Source: Lewinella sp. JB7 (GTDB taxonomy: Bacteria > Bacteroidota > Bacteroidia > Chitinophagales > Saprospiraceae). Taken from it: a stretch of DNA of 64,000 bases. Each line of letters begins with the position of its first letter. The stretch's first letter is position 1. A program made the position numbers and the translations under genes. The DNA is taken from positions 1 to 64,000 of the forward strand of contig NZ_JANCTD010000004.1 of NCBI RefSeq assembly GCF_024297185.1, read 5' to 3'. Positions 43,889 through 52,799 of the stretch are shown piece after piece. The notes below the pieces were generated by a model that was not told the DNA's origin, did no database searches, and worked only from the letters and a program-made list of their open reading frames with translations.

Positions 43889-43926
43889 TACGCTCGGTTT
43901 GTTACGGTGGTGGGGCAATGGGATCA

Positions 43927-46900
43927 TCAGAGGCCGAAACGGACCCCGACGAACATCCGGCGGGGAAGGCTAAATAAATCGGGGTTGAGTATACGCCACT
44001 GGTAAGAGGCGAGGTAGCTGTCTACAGGTCGGGTACCCGACTCCAGGCTCTCGAGTTGATCGCGCCCGAAGCTGCTCTGCAGGAAGCCCGGATCGTCGGG
44101 CGACCCGGTGGCGGAGTACACGCCGATGATGTTGCGCCGGTCGAGGATGTTGCTCACCCGGAAGTAGACATTCAACCGGGAACGGCCGGCAATCACGAAA
44201 TTCTTTTCCACCTGCCCGTTGAGGGTAAAGTTCCAGGGGTTACGGCTGCCGTTGATGGCGCCCCGGGTACCGCTGCCGCCCAGTTCGCTCGGGAGAAAGG
44301 TGGCCGTGTAGGGGCGCCCCGAGACGCTGCTTCCCTGAATGTTGATCCCCGAATCGTTTAGCCACCGCGGTGTACCGTTGCGGCTGTCGAAGCGATAGTC
44401 CAGCACGAGATTGAAGCGGTGACGCTCGTCGAAGCTCAGGGGAAACAGCGTACGCAGATTCCCCCGGTTGGTGAGTCCGCGCTGGCTGTTCGCGTTAGAT
44501 CCGGTGCCGTCGGCAAATTGCAGGGTGTAGTTGGCGTTCACGGTGACGCTGTTGGTGCGCCGCAGGTCGTAGGTGAAGCTGAAGCCCTTGACCGTCCCGA
44601 AATCCTGATTGTCGTAAGTAGTGTACTGATTGACCAGGGGCACCGGAAAGTACGTCCGCAGCTGGATCATGTCGCGCAGTTCCTTATAGTAGGCCGCCAG
44701 CGTCAGCGCGGAGGTGTTGCTCACCTTCGTTTTAAACCCTACTTCGTAATCGATCGTCCGCTCGGGGCGGAGGGCCGGATTGTTGAAGGTGCTGCCGGTC
44801 CGCTCCACGAAGTAGTAATAGTCCAGGGCGGTGGCCAGGGTGTTGCTGGCCGGACGCTGCACGAGCACGTCGTAGTGGGCGAAGAAGTTCGCCTCGTCGG
44901 AAATGGGGAAGCTAAAGGCCAGGCGGGGCATCACGTTATACTGTACCTCATAGTCCCGGAAGGACGTAGCTACGGTGAATTCCTCCGACTTGATGAAATT
45001 AGTAGAGGCCTGGGCCGCCGGATTCGCGTAGCGGGGAAAGACGAGTCCGCTGCGGATGCCCTCGATCTCCTGCGGACCGTTGGTAGGCGTGCCGTCGGCC
45101 CGGAACCAGCTGTCTCCATTGCGGTAGGCGTTGACCTGGTCGCTCGATTCATCGACCGTGTACACGGCGTAGTCCGCGCCGATATTGCCGGGGCGCTCGC
45201 CCCCGAAGTTAGCGTGAAACTCCTCGGCCCCGATGATCTCGTACAGGCTGTACGGGTCCTTAAGGACCTTGGTGTTGGCATCGTAGCGGTCGGCCCGTAC
45301 GCCCACCCGGAAGATCATACTGTTAATCGTAAACTTGTCCTGCAGGTAGGCCGCGGCGTAAATTGGGCGGTTGGGCCCGACGGTAAAATTCCGCTGGCCG
45401 GTAACGGGGTTGATCGCAAAGAAGTCGTCGAAGGTCCCGTTGGTTTCGTTCCCGAGGTAGTCGTAGCCGACGTAGTCGATCAGGCCGGCGAAGGTCAGTT
45501 CCTGCGCGCTGAACTGGCGCAGGGAAAGCTGGTCCGGAGTCAGGCCGTCGATGTTGACGAACTGGTCCAGGGGCACGCCCAAATCTTCCCGGATGCGCCG
45601 GTAAAACGTGCCGGCATCTTCCTCGATGGTCGGGGCCACCACGGTGGCGGGACCCCGGTAGCCCGCGGGCCCTTCGTCCAGAACCACGTCGATGGTCTGT
45701 AGGACCCGGTTGTTCGTATCGACCGCATTGAGGTGACGGTTGATCAACTGGCGCCCCGTCGTCCACAGGCCCGCCGGACTGAGATTATAGGAGCGGTTAA
45801 CCCGCTGTTCGTAGACGACACCGAGTTGGATGCTGTGCCGACTCTTGTCGGAATTTCCCGGCACCAGCTCGAAGTTGGCGTTCGCCTGGAAGGTGTAGGT
45901 ATCGTTGTCGGAGTTGAAGAGTTGGTTGTATACGGTCCCGACGTTCTGGTGAAAACCCCAACTGTCCCGGTACAGCGTCTGGGTACGACCGTTCACCGCC
46001 GCGAACTGGTCGAGAGTAGGGATCGGTTTACCGTCGGCCGTGGTTTGCGACAGCCCCAGCAATCCGTAGGTTTCGGTATTGAATACGAGATCCTCCCCGT
46101 AACCGAGGTAGTTGTTGTAGTTAGCGAGGACGGGGTTTGTGGTCGCCGGCGTGTAGTTGCGGAGGATTTCGCGGTAATCGGCCTGAAACGCGCCGGTCGC
46201 GACGCCCGTCTCGTCCCGCTGAATAGCAAATACCGGAATGTAGTCGACCTCAAAGCGCCCTACGTACCCGTAATCGAAGATGCGTTCCTGGTGTACCGGG
46301 TCCCCTACCCCGAATTTATTGTTCTCGACTCCCAGTTGCAGGACGTAGCTCGCGTTCTGGAATAGTCGGCGGTTGTTACCGGATGCATCGGCCTTACCGC
46401 CGCCGCCGAGCCGGTGCCGAAACCGGAAGTTCGCCCGGTAATCCTCGTCGGCGGAGGTGGGGTTGCGCGCCGCGTTGTAGGTGCGCCACGTGGTACCGAA
46501 GTTTTCTCCCGGAGTGAATTGATCGTCGACCGTACCGTAGTAGCCGGACAGGGAGATGTCGATAGCGTCGCTCAGGCGGGCGTCCAGTTTACCGTTCAGG
46601 TCCACAATGCTGCGACTTTCGAACGGGCGGGTAGCCAGGGCATCCACGTCGGTATTATCCAAGAAGTCGGCGGCTACGAAGGGTCGGCCGCCGCGCAGGA
46701 CGACGGGGTTAGCCTCCAGATCGGCGATGACGTCATCCCGGGCCCGGAAGATGGGTACCGCACTGGGATCGTCGTCTTTCCGGTAAGTGTAGCGCCCGCT
46801 CAGGCGGAATCCGAGGAGGGCGCGATCTTCTCCCCGTTTGATGATGGGACCCGAAACCGCCACGCCCGCCAGGCTATTCCCGTAAGCGTCGAGACCCTCA

Positions 46901-47613
46901 CTGGTCTCGGCCTCGGCATTCAGGAAGAATTCACTACTCGGCCCCTTAGTGGTCACGGAAATAATCCCACCGGTCACGTCGCCGTAGCGCGCTTCCAGTC
47001 CGCCGGTGATAACCTGCAGTTGCTCGATCTCCGATTCCGGAAGCAGGCTTCCCTGTACGCGAACGCCGTCGACGTAGTAATCCGTGGCGTTGGATCGCGA
47101 ACCGCGGATCGTAATGGCCGATCCTTCGTCCGCGGAAGCCGCACCGGCCGTGATCGAGGCCAACTGATTGATGTTGCGGGTCGGTAAGCGCTGGATCTCT
47201 TCCGCGGTGATGGTCTGTCCGCTGGTCGTGTTATCGACTTCGATCAGCGGAACTTCGTAGCCGGTGACCATGACCACCTCCAGGTTGACGCCGCCCTGGT
47301 TAGATACCTCGATGTCCGCGACGTTGGTTTGACCGGGCAGTACGGGAATGCCGGTAATTTTCGTCGGTGGATAACCCGTATAGTTGACCTCCACGTCATA
47401 GGTACCCGGGTCGATATTCGAAAAGAAGTAATTCCCGCTCAGGTCAGTCGTAGTACCCTGGACGAACGACCCACCCCGCAACAGGGAAACCGCCGCGAAG
47501 GCCAGAGGCTCTCCCCCCGCGTCCACGTCCGCGACCTTACCGGCAAGCGCCGTTTGCGCCGTAGCCAGCAGAGAAACGAAAAGGAAAGCACAGACGAGTA
47601 AAAATCTTTGCAT
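43927..47613 (-). CDS. TonB-dependent outer-membrane receptor
   Basis: A 1228-residue receptor: signal peptide (MQRFLLVCAFLFVSLLATAQ), an N-terminal carboxypeptidase-regulatory-like domain (about 22-105), the plug with ATDYYVDGVRVQGSLLPESEIEQLQVITGGLEARYGDVTGG, and a 22-strand barrel ending ...MFVGVRFGL. It imports a bulky ligand using TonB energy; neighbouring genes do not include SusD, so a classical polysaccharide-utilisation locus is unlikely. I start at MQRFLL because of the signal peptide. It heads the operon with the T9SS cargo and PorV-like genes. Confidence 0.92.
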   Translation of the reverse strand: MQRFLLVCAFLFVSLLATAQTALAGKVADVDAGGEPLAFAAVSLLRGGSFVQGTTTDLSGNYFFSNIDPGTYDVEVNYTGYPPTKITGIPVLPGQTNVADIEVSNQGGVNLEVVMVTGYEVPLIEVDNTTSGQTITAEEIQRLPTRNINQLASITAGAASADEGSAITIRGSRSNATDYYVDGVRVQGSLLPESEIEQLQVITGGLEARYGDVTGGIISVTTKGPSSEFFLNAEAETSEGLDAYGNSLAGVAVSGPIIKRGEDRALLGFRLSGRYTYRKDDDPSAVPIFRARDDVIADLEANPVVLRGGRPFVAADFLDNTDVDALATRPFESRSIVDLNGKLDARLSDAIDISLSGYYGTVDDQFTPGENFGTTWRTYNAARNPTSADEDYRANFRFRHRLGGGGKADASGNNRRLFQNASYVLQLGVENNKFGVGDPVHQERIFDYGYVGRFEVDYIPVFAIQRDETGVATGAFQADYREILRNYTPATTNPVLANYNNYLGYGEDLVFNTETYGLLGLSQTTADGKPIPTLDQFAAVNGRTQTLYRDSWGFHQNVGTVYNQLFNSDNDTYTFQANANFELVPGNSDKSRHSIQLGVVYEQRVNRSYNLSPAGLWTTGRQLINRHLNAVDTNNRVLQTIDVVLDEGPAGYRGPATVVAPTIEEDAGTFYRRIREDLGVPLDQFVNIDGLTPDQLSLRQFSAQELTFAGLIDYVGYDYLGNETNGTFDDFFAINPVTGQRNFTVGPNRPIYAAAYLQDKFTINSMIFRVGVRADRYDANTKVLKDPYSLYEIIGAEEFHANFGGERPGNIGADYAVYTVDESSDQVNAYRNGDSWFRADGTPTNGPQEIEGIRSGLVFPRYANPAAQASTNFIKSEEFTVATSFRDYEVQYNVMPRLAFSFPISDEANFFAHYDVLVQRPASNTLATALDYYYFVERTGSTFNNPALRPERTIDYEVGFKTKVSNTSALTLAAYYKELRDMIQLRTYFPVPLVNQYTTYDNQDFGTVKGFSFTYDLRRTNSVTVNANYTLQFADGTGSNANSQRGLTNRGNLRTLFPLSFDERHRFNLVLDYRFDSRNGTPRWLNDSGINIQGSSVSGRPYTATFLPSELGGSGTRGAINGSRNPWNFTLNGQVEKNFVIAGRSRLNVYFRVSNILDRRNIIGVYSATGSPDDPGFLQSSFGRDQLESLESGTRPVDSYLASYQWRILNPDLFSLPRRMFVGVRFGL

Positions 47614-47871
47614 ACGGAAGCGTTTGGCCGGGGCGTGCCGCGGGACCCCGGCGTTACGTACAAAAGTGCAAAAGAAAGCGCACACCGTACTCGCGTTTAC
47701 CGGCGTCGTAGCAGTCCCGACAATATTACCAATGGATTACCGCAAACTTTTTGGCGTACATAATGAACTTTTGTCACTATTGTGATGTTATATTAGTGTA
47801 TTTTGATTTGATAACAAGCGGAAAACCATATACATACATCTATTCACCCCTCCGCAGCAAAAGATTCTATT

Positions 47872-48243
47872 ATGAGAAACCTGATTCTATCCTCGACCTC
47901 CATTACCGGAACCAACGTAACCAACCAGAAAGGCGAAAGCCTCGGCGAAATTAAAGACCTGATGATCGACACCGAAAACGGTACGGTCAATTATGCCGTG
48001 CTTTCCTTCGGAGGATTCCTCGGCATGGGCGACAAATACTTTGCCATCCCGTTCGAAGCCTTCGACGTCAACACCACCACGGAGAAATTCGTACTGAACG
48101 TCTCCAAGGAACGACTGGAGAATGCCCCCGGATTTGACAAGGACAACTGGCCGAAAACCAGTGATTCCAAGTACTGGGACAGTCTTCACAGCCACTACGG
48201 CGTCGAGCGCCGCTCCTTCGTGAACCGTCGCGAAACGGCCTAA
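47872..48243 (+). CDS. PRC-barrel domain protein
   Basis: A 123-residue soluble protein. The first ~75 residues form a PRC-barrel (SSTSITGTNVTNQKGESLGEIKDLMIDTENGTVNYAVLSFGGFLGMGDKYFAIPFEAF), the fold found in photosynthetic reaction-centre subunit H and RimM. The tail (ENAPGFDKDNWPKT...) resembles stress-linked PRC proteins. It probably stands alone: a bidirectional terminator follows and an AT-rich upstream region precedes it. Confidence 0.85.
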   Translation: MRNLILSSTSITGTNVTNQKGESLGEIKDLMIDTENGTVNYAVLSFGGFLGMGDKYFAIPFEAFDVNTTTEKFVLNVSKERLENAPGFDKDNWPKTSDSKYWDSLHSHYGVERRSFVNRRETA

Positions 48244-48270
48244 GCCTAATTACATAACACTCCTTCGTCA

Positions 48271-48302
48271 AAACCCGCTGCAGCACCCGCCGCAGCGGGT
48301 TT
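48271..48302. terminator. Bidirectional terminator
   Basis: AAACCCGCTGC and GCAGCGGGTTT form a perfect 11-bp stem around a 10-nt loop between two convergent genes (PRC-barrel and amidohydrolase), with short A/T runs on both sides. Confidence 0.75.
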
Positions 48303-48306
48303 CGCG

Positions 48307-49656
48307 TTATTTGACCCGCTTACCGTGCTTTACCACCAAATCGACGTCCTGCAGGAGGTCGATGTGCCGAAGAACGTCCCCCTTCACGGCGATGATATCG
48401 GCGTACTTGCCGGCGGATACCGTGCCGTAGTCGGCATCCACGCCCATCCACTTAGCGGGCCAGTAGGTAGCCGCCTTGATGGTGTACATGGCCGGAAAGT
48501 CAAATTCATTGGTCCAGACATCAAGTTCGTTCCAGGTGCTCTGGCAGTGAAACTTCATCGGGATGCCGGAGTCGGTGCCGACCATGAGGACCACCCCCGC
48601 ATCGCGAAGCTGATTGACCTTGCGCTCCAGCGTAGGGCGACGGATCGGGGTCAACTGAAAGTAGGGCAGCTCCCCCGGTCGCTGAATGCTGGCTTTGATG
48701 TCGGCAATGATTTCCGGAGTGAGGCCCTCGTGCCAACAGTCGTTGTCGAGTCGCTCGGGATTGTCACGGGTGTACTCGTAGTTGTACAAGCCCTCCACCG
48801 TCGGGGTCCAGTACAGGGGGCCGGCACTCATGTCGGCCGTGCGCTCGCGAATCATATTCATGACATCCTCGGGGTATTCCGGGGAAGAGCTCAGCCCCGT
48901 GTGCTCGAAGCAATCGACACCGGCGCGCAATCCCAGGCGGATCTCTTCCGGGCGGTGTCCGTGAGCGACGACCTTTAACCCCTGGCGGTGGGCCTCCTCA
49001 ACCAATTCGCGGAAGGCCTCCCAGGGAATCTCGTCCTGGTCGACCACCTTGATGCAGTCGACGCCGGCCGCGGCGAGTTCCCGTACTTTGCTCCGGGCTT
49101 CCTCCACGGAGCGTACGCCCCAGCGGAAGTCTTCCGTCCCCGGATAGGGCGCGGCCTGCAGAAACGGTCCGCTCACGTAGAGCGTAGGGCCGGACAGTTC
49201 TCCGGCATTGACCCGGTCGCGGACGCTGATGCTTTCCGCCAGTGGACCACCCAGGTCGCGGGCGCTGGTCACGCCGGCCATGAGCAGTTGGCGAGCGCTG
49301 GCGGGCATGATCACGTCAGCCAGTTGCGGCGGATAGATGGAGTCCCAGTAAGCGTAATCGCTGTGACCGTTAATCATCAGGTGCACGTGCATGTCCCACA
49401 GGCCGGGCAGCACGCTCATGCCCTCCGTGGAGATCACTTCGGCGCCCGCGGGAACCTCCAGCTGGCCCTGGGTACCCACGGCCTGAATCCGGTCGCCCTC
49501 GATCAGGACAACACTGTTGTAGATCGGTTGGCCGCCGTATCCGTCAATCAGGGTACCGCCCACCAGTGCCCGTACCTGCTGGCCGACGACAACGGAAGTG
49601 GACAGCAGTAGGATAGACAGTATGCAGAGGGTACGGAAGAGAGGATGCTTATTCAT
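48307..49656 (-). CDS. Secreted amidohydrolase
   Basis: A 449-residue metal-dependent amidohydrolase with signal peptide (MNKHPLFRTLCILSILLLSTSVVVGQ). The TIM-barrel motifs are present: HVH at 90-92 (PGLWDMHVHL), Lys in CIKVVDQDEI, His in KVVAHGH and CFEHTG, and Asp in GTDSGIP. It resembles imidazolonepropionase/prolidase-like enzymes exported by Bacteroidota; the substrate is unknown. The start is at MNKHPLF, since the frame upstream to 49770 lacks a signal sequence. Confidence 0.9.
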   Translation of the reverse strand: MNKHPLFRTLCILSILLLSTSVVVGQQVRALVGGTLIDGYGGQPIYNSVVLIEGDRIQAVGTQGQLEVPAGAEVISTEGMSVLPGLWDMHVHLMINGHSDYAYWDSIYPPQLADVIMPASARQLLMAGVTSARDLGGPLAESISVRDRVNAGELSGPTLYVSGPFLQAAPYPGTEDFRWGVRSVEEARSKVRELAAAGVDCIKVVDQDEIPWEAFRELVEEAHRQGLKVVAHGHRPEEIRLGLRAGVDCFEHTGLSSSPEYPEDVMNMIRERTADMSAGPLYWTPTVEGLYNYEYTRDNPERLDNDCWHEGLTPEIIADIKASIQRPGELPYFQLTPIRRPTLERKVNQLRDAGVVLMVGTDSGIPMKFHCQSTWNELDVWTNEFDFPAMYTIKAATYWPAKWMGVDADYGTVSAGKYADIIAVKGDVLRHIDLLQDVDLVVKHGKRVK

Positions 49657-49811
49657 ACGCCCAATGTATGACCTATTCAGCTCAGCTCCGTATGTCCGGG
49701 AACGGCAAATTTTTGCGGTAGGCAACATCGGTCGTTCCTGATCCGACCTTGCTCCCGCGCGCCGCCGCAACCAAAGCGCCCCGCCGCCGTTAGGTGATAA
49801 ATATTACCCCA

Positions 49812-49994
49812 ATGTTCGGACTCTTCAAAAAGGACCCGTTGAAGGCCCTACAAAAACGGTACGCCGCCCTGCTCGAGGAGGCCCGGGAACGGCAACGCAG
49901 CGGAGACATCCGGGGGTATGCCGCTAAAACCGCCGAAGCGGAAGCCGTAATGGATCAGATCATAGCCCAGCAGAATGGCGCACCCAAAGACTAA
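49812..49994 (+). CDS. DUF6435 small protein
   Basis: A 60-residue protein, [50 protein letters not shown]..., matching the DUF6435 pattern (MFGLFKKDP...GDIRGY...AE). It is helical and soluble, with unknown function. The start is at the second Met, as in the family. Its last 20 nt overlap the following DUF2256 gene. Confidence 0.8.
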   Translation: MFGLFKKDPLKALQKRYAALLEEARERQRSGDIRGYAAKTAEAEAVMDQIIAQQNGAPKD

Positions 49995-50118
49995 TTTGCC
50001 CCGGAAGATCTGTCCGGTCTGCCAGCGCCCCTTTACCTGGCGGAAGAAATGGAAGGCCGTATGGGACGAAGTCAAATACTGCTCCGAACGGTGTCGTAGA
50101 AACAAATCCACTACCTAG
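49975..50118 (+). CDS. DUF2256 small zinc-ribbon-like protein
   Basis: A 47-residue reading frame ([20 protein letters not shown]...[22 protein letters not shown]). The CPVC and YCSERC cysteine pairs and the RPFTWRKKW core match DUF2256, a short probable zinc-binding family often beside photolyase-related or DUF6435 genes. Its start overlaps the DUF6435 gene by 20 nt in another frame, and the COX III-like gene starts 15 nt after its stop. Confidence 0.85.
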   Translation: MAHPKTNLPRKICPVCQRPFTWRKKWKAVWDEVKYCSERCRRNKSTT

Positions 50119-50133
50119 CCCTGCATTCGACTC

Positions 50134-50778
50134 ATGTACGAACGCCCACACGAGATAAAACGGCCGCCGGATGAACGGGAGGATAACTTTGCCTTTCATC
50201 CCAAGAACATTTACCTGGCGCTCCTGCTCTTCAGTCTGAGCATGCTCTTTCTGGCCATGACGGCCGCATTCGTCTATACCCGCGTCCAGAGCGACCTGCC
50301 CCCCATCCAGCTGCCCCTGTTGTTCTTTCTGAATACGGGCATCCTGCTCGCCAGCAGCTACACCATGGTGCAGGCAAAGCGTGCCTACCAGGCCGATAAG
50401 ACGGTGATGTACCAGCGTATGCTCTGGTACACGCTGTGGCTCTCCCTGTTCTTCATGATTATGCAGGGAGTGGCGTGGTACCAGCTATTCAGCCAGCAGA
50501 TCTACGTTAACAGCGACAATTCCGCCGGCTATCTGTACGTAATTTCCGCCCTCCATTTCGCCCACGTGATCGGCGGCTTACCCTTCCTGCTGTTGTTCAT
50601 CCACCGGGCCCGGAAGTATATGCGGGAACCCGTAAGCGTGCTGGTCTACTTCAGCGATCCGGACAAACGGCTCAATCTCCGCTTGCTGACCATATACTGG
50701 CATTTCCTGGACGCGCTCTGGATCTACCTCGTCCTGTTTTTCCTACTTAATCAGCTCGTCTGGCGTTATATCGGGTAG
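50134..50778 (+). CDS. Cytochrome-c-oxidase subunit III-like protein
   Basis: A 214-residue membrane protein with about five helices, the short form of haem-copper oxidase subunit III. SALHFAHVIGGLPFLLLFI matches the HxxHVxGG helix, and LLTIYWHFLDALWIYLVLFFLL the YWHFVDVVW helix. The subunit stabilises the oxidase and its proton entry. No coxA or coxB is in the window, so this is an isolated copy that may serve an oxidase encoded elsewhere. Confidence 0.85.
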   Translation: MYERPHEIKRPPDEREDNFAFHPKNIYLALLLFSLSMLFLAMTAAFVYTRVQSDLPPIQLPLLFFLNTGILLASSYTMVQAKRAYQADKTVMYQRMLWYTLWLSLFFMIMQGVAWYQLFSQQIYVNSDNSAGYLYVISALHFAHVIGGLPFLLLFIHRARKYMREPVSVLVYFSDPDKRLNLRLLTIYWHFLDALWIYLVLFFLLNQLVWRYIG

Positions 50779-50781
50779 CTA

Positions 50782-50813
50782 TATTAAATGTAATAAGTAT
50801 ATTATATTTAATA
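50782..50813. repeat. AT-rich inverted repeat
   Basis: TATTAAATGTAATA (50782-50795) and TATTATATTTAATA (50800-50813) are 14-bp arms with one mismatch and a 4-nt spacer, directly after the COX III-like stop. It could be a protein site or a weak hairpin. The surrounding 50779-51042 is AT-rich and shows no gene. Confidence 0.6.
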
Positions 50814-51042
50814 ATTGTCCAACGCCATATAGTTGGTTGCCATTCCGCCATTCTAGTAATGGATTGACGTTCAATCATTTATAAAATTGGCACGGAAATT
50901 GTTACCGTAGCCCCAAACGATCCAAACGTCCGACACGACTGTTGGCATTCGTCACCACTCCTTGTCTTTTGAATTAATCTTTTCTACTGGGCTACATTCC
51001 GACATTTGAACGACACATTGGTATTAAGCGCTTATACCCTTC

Positions 51043-51075
51043 AAAGCATCCCGTCTCCGACCGGATGCTTTTTTA
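51043..51075 (+). terminator. Rightward terminator overlapping prfB end
   Basis: AAAGCATCC and GGATGCTTT form a 9-bp stem followed by TTTTTT on the plus strand; the T-run runs into the prfB stop codon. It ends rightward transcription, presumably from the COX III-like gene about 265 nt upstream, or from an unseen short RNA. Its mirror could weakly serve prfB. Confidence 0.7.
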
Positions 51076-52162
51076 ATTAGCCTCCCCGCTCCAGCGTAGG
51101 TAAGCCTTCAGGAAACCTTCGAGGTCGCCGTTGAGGACCGCATCGGTCTGGCTCGTTTGCCACCCCGTGCGGTGGTCCTTCACCCGGCGGTCGTCCAGTA
51201 CGTAACTCCGGATCTGGCTTCCCCATTCGTTCGCCGTTTTACCGGCCTCGATTTCGTCCTTTTCGGCACGCTGGGCTTCCAGTTCCCGTTCGTAGAGTCG
51301 GCTCTTCAGCATATTCAGAGCCCGCTCGCGGTTCTGGTGTTGGCTGCGTTCCTCCTGGCACTCCACCACGATTCCGCTGGGTTCGTGAGTGACCCGCACG
51401 GCGGATTCCGTCTTGTTTACGTGCTGCCCACCGGCGCCGGATGCCCGGAAGGTGTCCCAGCGAATGTCGGCCGGGTTGATCTCCACCTCGATGCTGTCAT
51501 CCACCCGCGGGTGCACGAACACGGAGGCAAAACTCGTCATCCGCTTCCCCTGGGCATTGTACGGACTGATGCGCACCAGTCGGTGCACCCCGTTTTCCCC
51601 CTTCATCATTCCGTAGGCGAAGTCGCCGATGATCTCCAGGGTAGCGGATTTGATTCCCGCTACGTCGCCCGGCGTTTCGCTTGCGAGACTGACCCGGTAA
51701 TCGGCATACTTTTCGGCGTACATGGTGTACATCCTCAGGAGCATCTCCGCCCAGTCGTTGCTCTCCGTGCCACCGGCGCCGGCGTTGATTTCCAGGATAC
51801 AGCCCAGTTCGTCCTCCGGTCGGTTGAGGGTGGCCCGAAACTCGGCATCGTCGAGCACCGCCAGGGTCTCCGCGTACCGCCGGTCCACTTCCTCTTCGGT
51901 TCCTTCTCCTTCCTTCAGGAATTCCTGGAGCACTTCCAGGTCATCGACCCGGTCGGCTACTTTACGGTACTGCCCCACCCAATTCTTGTGGCTCTGCAGT
52001 TCCTTCATGATCACCTCAGCGGCCTTGCTGTCGTTCCAAAAATTGGGATCGAGGCTGCGCTGGGTAAGGTCTTCAATCTTGAACGTCCGCTCGGAGACGT
52101 CAAAGATATTGTTTGAGCAAACCCAGTCGGGTTTGCAGGTCCTTCAATTGGTCGTTCGTCAT
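51073..52162 (-). CDS. prfB: Peptide chain release factor 2 (programmed +1 frameshift)
   Basis: RF2 reads UGA and UAA stops. The gene is in two frames: 20 codons from ATG at 52162, an in-frame TGA (52100-52102) in the site TATCTTTGAC, then +1 continuation for 342 residues, giving 362 in all, normal for RF2. The GAGGTESNDW region, the GGQ-containing RASGAGGQHVNK motif and the SPF-equivalent stop-reading region are intact. The frameshift is the classic autoregulation: low RF2 pauses at UGA and lets the ribosome slip. Read as a simple frame it would seem to start at 52014 and lose the N-terminal domain. Confidence 0.93.
52099..52105 (-). other. prfB frameshift site CTTTGAC
   Basis: On the minus strand CTT-TGA-C: slippery CTT, the UGA stop as codon 21, then C. 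It is the universal RF2 recoding signal. The E. coli stimulator, an SD-like AGGGGG a few bases upstream, is missing here (CTCAAACAATAT instead). Confidence 0.9.
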
Positions 52163-52190
52163 GGTCGGTCTACTTTAGGGGTTCGGGGGC

Positions 52191-52198
52191 CAAAGGTA
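52191..52198 (-). promoter_or_regulatory. -7 promoter element of prfB
   Basis: TACCTTTG on the minus strand, exact TAnnTTTG, 28 nt before the prfB start. No -33 TTG stands at the standard distance. Confidence 0.55.
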
Positions 52199-52315
52199 TA
52201 CTTTTTGGGCGGGTACGCGGGTGCCGAAATCGTCGGGAATTTAGCCGGCCTTCCGGGTGTAGCGATCCAACGTTTCCGGGCTCCGGAGAGACCACTCCCG
52301 CCGGGCACCAACGAC

Positions 52316-52352
52316 AAAAGGCCCGGAACGCTGACTGCGTTCCGGGCCTTTC
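52316..52352 (-). terminator. Terminator of rpmB-rpmG-DUF4295
   Basis: A perfect 14-bp stem (AAGGCCCGGAACGC with GCGTTCCGGGCCTT, loop of 5) followed by TTTTG on the minus strand, about 20 nt after the DUF4295 stop. Confidence 0.88.
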
Positions 52353-52371
52353 CGATTAAAGCAAAAAGGAC

Positions 52372-52545
52372 TTACTTGTCCTTCATGAAATCATCCAGCT
52401 TGTCCTTGTGGACCATTACTTCCTTGTAGGAGTAGCTGCCCGTTTCGGGATTTTTCACGGACTGCACGACCTTTACGTAGTCGCGGCCGGAACCGGCGTT
52501 GGCGGCACGCTTACCGACCCGTGAGTTCTTACTTACCTTAGCCAT
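52372..52545 (-). CDS. DUF4295 small basic protein
   Basis: A 57-residue basic protein (MAKVSKNSRVGKRAANAGSG...VKVVQSVKNPETGSYSYKEVMVHKDKLDDFMKDK). The position behind L33 and L28 and the KNPETGSYSYKEVMV core match DUF4295, a Bacteroidota-specific family probably bound to the ribosome (inference from linkage). It is 53 nt after rpmG. Confidence 0.85.
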   Translation of the reverse strand: MAKVSKNSRVGKRAANAGSGRDYVKVVQSVKNPETGSYSYKEVMVHKDKLDDFMKDK

Positions 52546-52598
52546 AGTTCTTGTCTTTTAGTCAGCAAACGGCGGGGTGCCGTAGGTGGTTGAGTTGC

Positions 52599-52787
52599 TT
52601 ACTTGATTTCCCGGTGCACCGTCATGCGCCGGAGGTTGGGGTTGTACTTTTTCAGTTCGAGACGACCGGGAGTGTTCTTCCGGTTCTTCTCGGTGACGTA
52701 GCGGCTCGTGCCGGCTACATTCGTCTCCTTCTGTTCGGTGCACTCCAGAATAATCTGGTTGCGGTTGCCTTTGCTCTTCTTAGCCAT
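52599..52787 (-). CDS. rpmG: 50S ribosomal protein L33
   Basis: A 62-residue ribosomal protein, [19 protein letters not shown]...[36 protein letters not shown]. It is the zinc-free form: the Cys pairs of the zinc form are absent and one Cys (ECTE) remains. It lies 12 nt after rpmB. Confidence 0.95.
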   Translation of the reverse strand: MAKKSKGNRNQIILECTEQKETNVAGTSRYVTEKNRKNTPGRLELKKYNPNLRRMTVHREIK

Positions 52788-52799
52788 GGGGGGATGCGT

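Noticed and set aside
44419-45702. A 427-codon plus-strand frame opposite the TonB receptor
   Set aside because: Repetitive Val/Gly/Arg composition and full overlap with a well-supported receptor.
51073-52162. prfB as a pseudogene with a frameshift
   Set aside because: The break is the standard CTTTGAC recoding site at the expected codon, and the rest is intact.
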